NCBI GenBank assembly: GCA_013115125.1
Contig: JABANN010000011.1
Location: forward strand, 62,001 to 126,000
Reading direction: 5' to 3'
Length of the DNA: 64,000 nucleotides
DNA from: Perkinsus olseni
Taxonomy: Eukaryota; Perkinsozoa; Perkinsida
Shown in pieces: positions 56,060-64,000 of the stretch. Position 1 is the first letter of the stretch. The number at the start of each line of letters is the position of its first letter. A model generated the notes under the pieces. The model was not told the origin of the DNA. It did not search any database and was given only the letters and a program-made list of their open reading frames with translations. A program made the translations under genes and the position numbers.

Positions 56060-56320
56060 TGGCACTGTTCCACCGCTTCATGCGTAGCTTTCATGAGCAT
56101 GTTAAATCTTACATTGCGCCTCTAGTCGCGGGTCTCAGTTCCACCGGACGGCGCCTGAACTCCTCCAGAGGGAGAACTCACTGTCTAGCCGCGCAGCGCG
56201 GCCCGCGCTACGGTACACAGAATGAACGCAACAGATGAACCTTCCGATACCCATTAGTAGAAGACCTGATTTTTCCTCTTGATAGGAAAACGCCAAGGGG
56301 GTGATAATGACGAGTGCGGT
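56060..56320 (+). repeat. dispersed repeat, copy 2
   Basis: Resembles 49480-49790: CACTGTTCCACCGCTTCATG, CGTAGCTTTCATGAGCATGT, ACCTTCCGATACCCATTA and TTTTTCCTCTTGATAGGAAA occur in the same order. It lies between tandem unit 1 and the tRNA gene. Nature unknown. Confidence 0.6.
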
Positions 56321-56618
56321 CTCGAAATGAGATCTTGTCGGTGACCTCAAAACTCTCCGTTGTTACGAGACGAAGCCATACAATTCTACTAGAAGTGTTC
56401 AAGCTCGACGGCTGGATGCCGATCTACCCAGTCCTTCTCGCGTTGCCGCCGGGGAAGGCTTGCCAACATCAACTGGGGAAGGCAAGTCCTTCCGAGGCGT
56501 TGTCTCTTCCCAATGGTTGCTGCTCGCAAGCAGAGCGCATCTGCGTAGTATTCACTGAATACTATTCAGTTCTAGCAACTTCGCAAAACAGCTCGAAGCT
56601 TGGAGATCAATTTTGAAC

Positions 56619-56690
56619 AGCAGCCTGGCGCAGTGGATAGCGTGTTGGGCTCATAACTCAAAGGTCCCTTGATCAAAACAAGGAGTTGCT
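56619..56690 (+). tRNA. tRNA-Met (anticodon CAT), elongator-like
   Basis: A 72-nt cloverleaf fits. Acceptor 5' AGCAGCC pairs with 3' AGTTGCT in six of seven positions. The D-arm/A-box reads TGGCGCAGTGG. The anticodon stem TTGGG pairs with CTCAA around loop CTCATAA (anticodon CAT). The T stem CCTTG/CAAGG encloses loop ATCAA AA, which differs from the normal TTCRANN at the first position. A TTTT run at 56692 onward would terminate Pol III. There is no intron. The A in place of T54 and one acceptor mismatch leave open a decaying copy. Confidence 0.7.
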
Positions 56691-57069
56691 ATTTTCGCCT
56701 CGTTATGTCAACGAGGTTGTTGACATACATACGCTACCAGCAGCCCCTGGCCATGGCCCGCTGAATACGCACACTTCTATTATCATTATACGTCTGAAGA
56801 CACTGGTTTTCAGGCAGTAACGGATTTAGTGCAGTATACACTACGGACCGGCCCGGAAAAGTCTCCACCGAGGCAAAACCTGACTCCACTCAACAGAATG
56901 CAATGAGTGGGAGCCGATGTGAAGCCGTCGCGAACTCCTAACGACGGCATACAAGGCCAAAAGTCTGTGGAAGTTCCACAGTGTAACGAGAGCTCCCCTA
57001 GCGAGCCTGGAGCCGGGGAATGTGTCCTGTAGATTCTTTTCGGACCTGAATAAGTTGTGTCCCGCGTCT

Positions 57070-58274
57070 TCCGAGTGGGTATACTGAGTACCTCCAACCT
57101 CGCCGCTGAGCGAGGCTTCCATGAGCTCTGCCAGCTGGGACTTGGCAGTCTAAGCCTCCTGCTTCTCCTGCTCAGCTCAGCCACGGGCACACGGATGGAC
57201 TATCGTCGTTGATGAAGCAACCTACCTGATTCGAGATGGTTTCAGAATCGCGTGCGAGATCCCGCAACGATTCCTCCAGCTTCTGTCCACTCCTGAATGC
57301 CTCGTCCCTCTCCGTTTCAAGGCTCCCTTCAGCTGCTTGCAAATGCTTCAACTAATTCATAACAGTTTGCACCATGACGGATAGAGAACAGCAACCTCAT
57401 TCCCCTGCCCCCTGACGGCTTCATCGAATGCATTGTTCTCGTCTTGCAGCCGCGCTATGGTCGTCTCAGCGCTAGTCAGCCGTGCCGTGAGTCTGAAGAG
57501 TCCTCTGTCGTGACCATGTCACAGTCTATCGTACTTGGCGATCTCCATCTCGGCGATACGGCAGTTCTCAGCGTTCTGCTCATGGAATAGCTGCAGACGT
57601 TGCTTCAGCCGGGTGTTCATCCCTCTAGCTTTTACGTGCTGTCCGACGAGGCCCCTACCAACTACTGCTGATGGAAAAGAGACCCACCTGGCTCTCTGCG
57701 ATGGTGAGGCTTTCCTCTAAGGACTGGCAACGCCTTTGGACTACGGCTAGCTCCGACATGGACTCATCCAGCTATTGCTGCAGACTCGGCTGGAGCTTCT
57801 CCTCCTGATGTGAGTTAAGAGAAACTTCAGATCTATCTAGTCGAGATTGGAATTGCATGCCAGGCCACGACTTCTCCACATCATTGAGCGCTCGGTAAGC
57901 CCCATCAGGAACCGAGAAGCAGTCCATCGAGTGAGTGGCGAAGAAGCTACTCACCACTGTCTGCTCGCTGAGGTCACGGGACTGAACCTGAGTGCGGAAT
58001 TCTGATTGTCCCATCGCCGACTTCCGCGGCGTAGGGCGTTATGCCCTATGCAGCCAATCACCTGTCCCGTAAATGGATTGGCCTGCGCCCTCGTTGCCTC
58101 TGGTGGTCGTCGCGGTGAGATGCTGCGTGTAGCCACGGGTGTGCTCTGCCGCTCTATGCTGGGACAACGATGCTCAGCTTGCCCCCTAGCAGGACCGTGT
58201 TGCCTCAGACTCGCCGCGAATTCAGCGTTGCGGACTGCGAGGCTGCGAGAGCTGTCGCGGCCGCCCCATTGCAT
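57070..58274 (-). pseudogene. truncated 5' copy of the Sfi1-like gene
   Basis: ATG 58274 gives MQWGGRDSSRSLAVRNAEFA and, after the same intron, AMGQSEFRTQVQSRDLSEQT; downstream the coiled-coil exons match 52,100-52,900 (for example GTCCACTCCTGAATGCCTCG near 57288). The copy stops abruptly near 57,075, where the parent continues into the Sfi1 repeats, so the repeat part and the C-terminus are missing. Several small indels are present relative to the parent. It may be transcribed but cannot encode the full protein. Confidence 0.7.
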
Positions 58275-60420
58275 GATGCAGTTTGCATCGCAGCTCTCGA
58301 GTTGACAAGGCCTGGCAAGGTTCATGCTCAGTAGCGAGGCTCTGACGCCTTCAAATCAAAGGCGTTGATGCTTAGCTCTTCACGTAGCAACGACTCGCTA
58401 CCAGCGAGAGATGAGCCCCAGTCGAATCCATTCTACGAGCTCTTTCACAGACCGCCCGAGGCCGCTACCGCATATCCTCAAGGGGGGTCTGATTCTCCCG
58501 CTCATCCAGCCTCCTGCTTATCGACTAAACACAAACAAAGAGGTCCATGGTATCTCTTGTTAAAAACCGTAAAAAATAGTCAAATTGTTTATATCGAAAT
58601 GTGTTTTGTGCTGACGAAATAGCTGCCCCGTTGACTGGCCCGGATAGGAGGCACCCAGCAGGTACCTCAGTTTACAGGTGCAGCACCCGTAACCATCGGT
58701 ACCATGGCATCCTTCACGGGTCTGAGCAGAATAATAAGATGGGCTCGCCTCATGGTTTCACCCTTGCAATACCAATCTGCTTCTTGTCAAAGTCGAACGA
58801 AATATAGTACCCCGGAACGACATTGTGACCAATTCTCCAGTGGCCGTCAGTGTCTCCGAAGAAGAGCAAAGTGCACACGATTCCACGCGTGTTTTGCTTT
58901 TCTTCGGCATATTTCTCGGGCGGGACCTCCATGGAGACTTTTCCATCCACCCCTCAAACGACAGCTCTATTGTCGGCAGATAACCCCTGTCCGCGCAGTC
59001 GATCTCATATCTATCCCCGACGAGCCTAATATCAATGGGCTTCTTGGCTCCGAATCTGATGAGAGTGATGAGATCTTCCCTAGCCTTGGCTGGCAAGTAT
59101 ATGCCGTTGGTGCCGGTGTCCAAAATGGCATGCAGACCAGCTTGTCTGGAGGCTCCACCGACATTAACGGCGAGCAGGCGAAGCATCCAATGACCTTCGC
59201 CGACCACAGGCATGAGAGCTAGCGGCCCAATGAACTTGTCAGGGTCCACTCCTCCTAGAAGCACCTCTTCACGCGAAAGAGACCCAGACTCGAGATAGAG
59301 AGAAAAGCTACGGCTCTTGATGTATCAACGACTGAACTCCACCTCTGAGCCGAATGTGAGGAGCAACACACTCTGCTCGGACATGAGGGCTTCAGTTGCC
59401 AGTAGAAACATAACTGAGCCATCCCTGAGCGTAACCTGGTCCGGGTAAGTTGGGTCCCCTTCTTCACAGAGGTCCTCTGCGTGACAATAAAAGCATCCTA
59501 AGACACTCGTGTTGCAATAGCGAGCCGGTACGGGCGCCTCCCCTGACATAAAGTACATGAGGGGCGTGTCGGTGCTCACCAATGCACTGAGGTTTTGTTT
59601 GGTAACAGAAATGTCGGCGACCAACCCGTAGAGTGAAAATGGGTCATCGACAAACTCTCGGCGCATAGGAAGCCTCATTAGGGGTACAGCTCCGGAAACG
59701 AGTAGAATGATTGAGGAGATTGCCCATAGCAGCTGCATTGATGCTAACACGAGAGGGAAAAGGTTGCCTGCCAATAAGCTCCCATGATGGGAATCCCATC
59801 CTAATGTGACTCGCGAGCAACGGAAAAGATGATAGCCGGCAATCCAGCCGCCGCTGGGAATGCAGAATATGCGTGTCGCCAGCTTCGACACTGTCGGAGG
59901 AACAATATGCACGGAGTTGCTGAATATCCTCTTCGACGGCCCTGCCCGCACTTGGCCCACCTCACATCTCCTACCCGACCTACATTCTGGAGGTGATAAG
60001 ACCTGCAGTCTAGCGGTCTGGCAAGCGTTTTTCTCTCTACACTCCGGGAAGGGCTAGCCCGCACGGTGAACAGTGGCGAGCGTGCAGGAGCCGGCTTGAG
60101 CAAGCAGAGCCAGGCCCGCTAAAGGCGCTCTGTTGGCTCCTAGTGGGAGGCACCCATCGTGCCGAAGCATCTCCACGGTGGGCCGCCACTGAGTTACTAA
60201 TAGACCTTTCAAAAACGCATTCGAGCTGCAGAGAACTTCATCGCGTTTGTTCGTAGTCTTCCGTGCCCCGGAACGGGGCAGAGGATCCGGTGACACCGGC
60301 GGAATGGCTGGATGCTATTAGTACGATCGCAGAGGTATTACAGGATTCCAGGCTGTTTGCCTCTATTCAGCGCTACTTGTTAGGTGAAAGTGTGCGAACA
60401 GGAGGGGAGCACTTATTCTG
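58020..60420. repeat. tandem unit 2 of the protease/Sfi1-5' amplification
   Basis: Same landmarks as unit 1: CCGTAAATGGATTGGCCTGC near 58068, protease copy 2, then the flank with GGATCCGGTGACACCGG near 60281. More diverged in the flank than units 1 and 3 are from each other. Confidence 0.7.
58750..59738 (-). pseudogene. pepsin-like (A1) aspartic protease homologue, copy 2, internally deleted
   Basis: ATG 59738 begins MQLLWAISSIILLVSGAVPL (signal peptide). The N-lobe reads TKQNLSALVSTDTPLMYF, with STDT in place of DTGS. Around 59,330 about 100 nt are missing relative to copies 1 and 3 (the segment with LGFGFSQDR is absent), which also puts a stop in the frame. The C-lobe continues YIKSRSFSLYLESG, FIGPLALMPVVGEGHWMLRL and HAILDTGTNGIYLPAKARED. 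Near 58,935 a G is missing, after which the second frame gives WRIGHNVVPGYYISFDFDKK and IGIARVKP to the stop at 58750. Total length is about 98 nt shorter than the other copies. Probably not functional. Confidence 0.7.
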
Positions 60421-60469
60421 ATGATAGTATCGCACCGCACAACCTGGGTTGACAGGTCACGTGTCCCGT

Positions 60470-60648
60470 AAATGGATTGCCCTCCGCCCCCGTTGCCTCT
60501 GATGACTGTACCGGTAAGATCTGCGTGTAGCTACGGGTGTTCTCTGCCGCTCGCTGATGAGACAACAATGATTCGTTTGCCCCCTAACGCCGCGGACTCC
60601 GCGTTGCGGAGTGCGGCTGCGAGAGTTTTCACGGCGGCCCCATTGCAT
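60470..60648 (-). pseudogene. remnant of Sfi1-like first exon
   Basis: From ATG 60648 it reads MQWGRRENSRSR and then loses frame with the parent exon; nucleotide similarity continues to the CCGTAAATGGATTG landmark. The downstream exons are absent. Confidence 0.6.
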
Positions 60649-61319
60649 GGAGCCTTTCAAGTTGGAGGAAGGCCTGCCAAGGTTCATGCTCAGTAGCGAG
60701 GCACAAGAGCCTTCGAACCAAATACTTCAATGCTTAGCTCAGCACTAAGGTAGTGACGATAGATGTGACCTAGTTTATCTTACGAGCTCCTTCATATGGC
60801 CCGAAGTGGAAAGTGATAACGTCTCTCAGGCCAAGTCCTAGGTTGCTCCCAGGTAAGGATGGGTGGCGGGGGGGGGCGGTACATGACCAGCGGTTAACGA
60901 CCATGGGCAGTTACCGTTGTAGCCGGGCTACTTGGCTGATCCAGTACGATAACATCTTCTACTTCTTCTCGTCTCGCACTCCCAATTTTGAAACAACGCG
61001 AACCGACTTAGCGTTGCAAAGTCGAGATTGCTCGAGGGCGGCGCTACACTTTTCCACAAAGAGCGTCTGCTTCTCTTGATTATCCAAGCTCTCGGTTATC
61101 GACTGAACACAACAAAAAAGGCTCACGGTAACTCTTCCGAATAGGTGTAAAGAATGAGTATAATTGTTTATATCGAAATATGTCTCGTGCTGACTAAATG
61201 GCTGCCTCGTTGAGTGCCCCGGATAGGAGGCACTCAGAAGGCACCAGGTGCAGAACCTGTAGCCATCGGTATCATGGCATCCTCCACAAGTCTGAGCAGA
61301 ATAATAAGATGGGCTCGCC

Positions 61320-62406
61320 TCATGGTTTCACTCTTGCAATACCAATCTGCTTCTTGTCAAAGTCGAACGAAATATAGTACCCCGGAATGGTATTGTGACC
61401 GATCCTCCAGAAGCCTTCAGTGTTTTCAAGGGAAGTGCAAAGTGCATGCGCTTGACGATCCTAGCTCTTCGATATATTTCTCGTGCGGGACCTCCATGAA
61501 GACTTTTCAATCCACCCCCTCAAACGACAGCTCTATTGCCGGCAGATATTTCCTGTCTGCGCAGTCGATCTCATATCTATCCCCGACGAGCCTAATATCA
61601 ATGGGCTTCTTGGCTCCGACTCTGATGAGAGTGGTGAGATCTTCCCTAGCCTTAGCTGGCATGGATATGCCGTTGGTGCCGGTGTCCAAAATGGCGTGCA
61701 GACCAGCTTGTCTCATTGAGGCCCCTCCGACGTTAACGGCGAGCAAGCGAATCATCCAATGACCTTCGCCGACCACAGGCATGAGAGATAATGGGCCAAT
61801 GAACTTGTCCGGGTCCACTCCCCCCAGAAGCACTTCTCCACGCGCAAGAGACCCAGACTCGAGATAGAGAGAAAAGCTCCGGCTCTTGATGTATCCCGAA
61901 GGATTCTTCACTAGCTGGTCGATCAGTGGGGTACGAAAAAGAGGGCGGTCCTGCGAGAAGCCAAACCCCAACACAGAGGATGGAAAGTGCTCATCAGGCC
62001 CACGCCTGAGAGACACCTCTGAAGCGAATGAGACGATCAGCCCACTCTGCTCCGCTATGTCAAATATGCCCGAGGTTCCGAGTAGTTGGATATCCGTGCC
62101 GTCTCCTAGCGTAACATTGATAGGGGGCAGGGAAACAACGCATACCTCCGGGTAGCAATAGAAGCATCCGAATATGCTATAGCCGCAAATGCTGGAACTA
62201 TGGAAATAGCCAAAGATAAAATAAATGAGAGGCGTTTCGTTGTTCACCAATGCACCAAGGTTTTGATTGCTAACAGAAAGGTTGGCGATCAACCCGTAAC
62301 GCGGGTATACCGGATCGACAATCTCTCGGCGCATAGGAAGCCTGATTAGGGGTACAGCTCCGGCATAGAGTAGAATGGTTGAGGAGATGACCCATAGCAG
62401 CTGCAT
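61320..62406 (-). pseudogene. pepsin-like (A1) aspartic protease homologue, copy 3, mostly intact
   Basis: ATG 62406 begins MQLLWVISSTILLYAGAVPL, a signal peptide. The frame is open for about 300 residues: SNQNLGALVNNETPLIYF (NNET instead of the catalytic DTGS), SSVLGFGFSQDRPLF, SFSLYLESGSLARGEVLLGG, PLSLMPVVGEGHWMIRLLAV and HAILDTGTNGISMPAKARE. A TGA at 61507-61509 falls where copy 1 reads on, and a one-base difference near 61,435 shifts the last 40 residues relative to copy 2; the expected end WRIGHNTIPGYYISFDFDKK is present in another frame. Either the protein ends about 50 residues early or the copy is decaying. It is the best preserved of the three. Confidence 0.7.
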
Positions 62407-62411
62407 TGATG

Positions 62412-62430
62412 CTAAGATGAGGGGGAAAAG
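62412..62430 (-). promoter_or_regulatory. putative spliced-leader acceptor of protease copy 3
   Basis: On the minus strand a pyrimidine run, CTTTTCCCCCTCATCTTAG, ends six bases before the ATG. It is kept in copies 1 and 2 (CTCATGTTAG and CTCGTGTTAG). Conserved position and a short leader fit trans-splicing. Confidence 0.45.
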
Positions 62431-63284
62431 GTTGCCTGCCAATAAGCTCCCATTCAAATGTATCAGACGTCCGACGGGAAAGATGGTAGCCGACTGCTTA
62501 GCCACTGTGGGAAATGTGGGACATACGTGTCGCTAGCTCCGTCCCTGCCGGAGGGACAATGACCACGGAGTTGCTGGTTATCCTCATCGGCGGCCCTGCC
62601 AGCCCTTGGCCTACCAGGTAGGCCCTACCTCGCATCCTGTATCCGGCCTGCATTCTGGTTGTGATAGGGCATGCATTCAGTAGTCTAGTGCCTCCTTTTA
62701 CACTCCGGGGAGAGTTACCCCCGCACTGTAGACAGCGGCGGACGTGCAGGCGCCGACGTGACCTGGGAGATCCAGGCCCGCTCGAGGCGCTCTGTTGGCT
62801 CGTAATTCGAGGTACTCACAGTGTCTAAGCACGCCCATCCATGATTCACTACTAAAGCTTTCAGAAATGTAGCCGAGCCTCGGAAAACTATCTCGCATTT
62901 GTTCGTAGCCGCCCCCTAATCCGAAACGTAACCAAGGATCTGGTGACACGTGCACTGTCCCATTCAGTCGTGTGTGACACACCCTTGTCCCTCAACTTGA
63001 GGTCTTCCCTAGCTGTTGTATTCCTGCCTATCTACTTTCCCTAACCTATCCATTGTCGCGTTATTATACTGCACACGGGCACTGTGCCGCAGCGGGGAGG
63101 CTTGACGTCATTAGTATCACAGAGGTATTGCCAGGATTCCGGGCTCTTTCACGTTAGGTTATGTTACGTACGCTGCCGATACTTCAGTGTCTTCAGGTCA
63201 GAGTGTGCAGGCGACAGGAAAGCACTCATTCCGATGATAGTATCAGAATTTGATAATCAAATAGTATCCGTCAACTGCGCCGTG

Positions 63285-63483
63285 AATGGATTGGCCTGCG
63301 CCCTCGTTGCCTCTGGCGGTCGTCGCGGAGGGATGCTGCGTGTAGCCACGGGTGTTCTTTGCCGCTCTCAGCTGGGACAACAATGCGCAGCTTGCCCCCT
63401 GGCAGGGCCGCGTTGCCTCAGACTCGCCGCGAACTCAGCGTTGTGAGATGCGAGGCTGAGAGAGTTGTCGCGGCCGCCCCATT
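63285..63483 (-). pseudogene. fourth remnant of Sfi1-like first exon
   Basis: 63285-63480 again shows GTGAATGGATTGGCCTGCGC, GGTCGTCGCGGAGGGATGCT and CGCCGCGAACTCAGCGTTGT. The initiator ATG is lost (CCCCATTAGTCG). It marks the start of a further unit. Confidence 0.6.
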
Positions 63484-63674
63484 AGTCGAAAGACAGGGCC
63501 TAGCAAGGTCCCTTTATCGTCGCACAACGGAACGCCCACGTCAACGCTTGGAATAATGACTAGCTGGCATTCAGTCGGCTCCAAAGTCTCCTTGGAAATC
63601 ACAATCTGGAGCTTATATCAAAACGACTAGCTCTCCTAAGAATACCCTCTGAAAGACTCGCGGTACAACTAGGC

Positions 63675-64000
63675 CTACCTTCCCGGACGCAGCGGCTGGT
63701 CGCTCTTGTTCCAATGCCGGCTAATCAATGACGATGCTATATGCCCACTAGTAGTATGACTTACGAGGCTTCGGAGACGGACAACTTCCGCCTCTAGAGC
63801 CTGGCTCTTCTTCGCCTCCTGCTCTAGCTGTCGTTGGAGGCTCTGTGTATCGCGCTCGAATCGGGCGAGCTCTGCACCGCCACTATCCAAGGCGCCGATG
63901 GGAGAATCGAGGCGTGTGGTAGTCACTGGGTGGCGGGAACGGTCCGATAAGTAATTACTTCTCTCCGTAGCCCCTAGAGCCTCCTTCGCCAACTCTAGCT
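63675..64000 (-). CDS. coiled-coil protein, 3' part only (runs off the window)
   Basis: On the minus strand the frame enters at the window edge and reads ELAKEALGATERSNYLSDRS, then a heptad-rich coil (LARFERDTQSLQRQLEQEAK, KSQALEAEVVRLRS) and a stop at 63675; the last part may be intronic. It resembles the coil part of the Sfi1-like gene in style but I see no direct match to it. It could be another coiled-coil or Sfi1-family gene that flanks the array. Confidence 0.4.
   Translation of the reverse strand, partial: LELAKEALGATERSNYLSDRSRHPVTTTRLDSPIGALDSGGAELARFERDTQSLQRQLEQEAKKSQALEAEVVRLRSLVSHTTSGHIASSLISRHWNKSDQPLRPGR

Larger units (their letters stand above)
60450..63240. repeat. tandem unit 3 of the protease/Sfi1-5' amplification
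   Basis: Begins with a remnant of the Sfi1-like first exon (60470-60648), includes protease copy 3, and ends with the flank carrying CACTGTAGACAGCGGCGGAC near 62722 and GGATCTGGTGACACGTGCAC near 62935, which is very similar to the unit 1 flank. Confidence 0.75.

Noticed and set aside
1-64000. CRISPR arrays, rRNA genes, LTR or retroviral elements, Polinton-like elements
   Set aside because: No direct repeats with spacers, no rRNA-like sequence, and no reverse transcriptase, integrase, capsid or LTR pairs seen. The A1 proteases are two-lobed pepsin types with signal peptides, not retropepsins.

Overview
The window looks like nuclear DNA of a perkinsid-type alveolate, most likely Perkinsus or a close relative. 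The evidence is as follows. Genes are densely packed and split by many very short GT-AG introns; those I could frame-check are mostly 44 to 57 nt, with a clear mode at 45. Many start codons lie just downstream of a pyrimidine tract ending in AG, as expected for spliced-leader trans-splicing. A fused HPPK-DHPS folate gene is present, and the standard code fits throughout. The taxon call is inference; no rRNA or organellar marker is in the window. I saw no prokaryotic operon signals and no recognisable retroviral, LTR or Polinton-like element.

Region 1 (1-8.6 kb): the 3' end of an unidentified gene, a gamma-tubulin complex component, the bifunctional folate enzyme HPPK-DHPS, a probable mitochondrial TPR protein on the minus strand, and a small C-terminal membrane protein. 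Region 2 (8.6-19.4 kb): a near-perfect 225-bp inverted repeat, then a run of minus-strand genes read head to tail (two tiny membrane proteins, tRNA m7G46 methyltransferase, an NF-YC/NC2-alpha-like histone-fold protein, a small membrane protein and two secreted cyclophilins). This run is bracketed by two paralogous tail-anchored proteins on the plus strand and followed by a Mic10-like cristae-junction protein. Region 3 (19.6-30 kb): a giant HEAT-repeat (MROH1-like) gene in many exons, a LicD-family type II membrane transferase and a cyclin.

Region 4 (30-46.2 kb): a repeat-rich spacer, a prominin-like five-pass membrane protein, an amphipathic membrane-anchored Lys-rich protein, OGG1 DNA glycosylase, a PHD plus probable SET-domain chromatin gene whose first intron seems to carry a 31-bp minisatellite with an assembly gap, and a ChaC-type gamma-glutamylcyclotransferase with an unusually long intron. 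Region 5 (46.3-50 kb): an unknown gene and a Thr/Ser-rich acidic protein.

Region 6 (50-64 kb) is a locally amplified block. A complete coiled-coil/Sfi1-repeat (centrin-binding type) gene is followed by tandem copies of a unit that holds the 5' end of that gene and a pepsin-like (A1) aspartic protease gene. All three protease copies have lost the first catalytic DTG motif but keep the second, and each carries its own extra lesions. A methionine tRNA gene and a 30-bp minisatellite, expanded from a sequence present once in a sister unit, also lie here. The block is the most unusual part of the window. The prominin-like gene, the inverted repeat and the cluster of tiny membrane-protein genes are the next most interesting.
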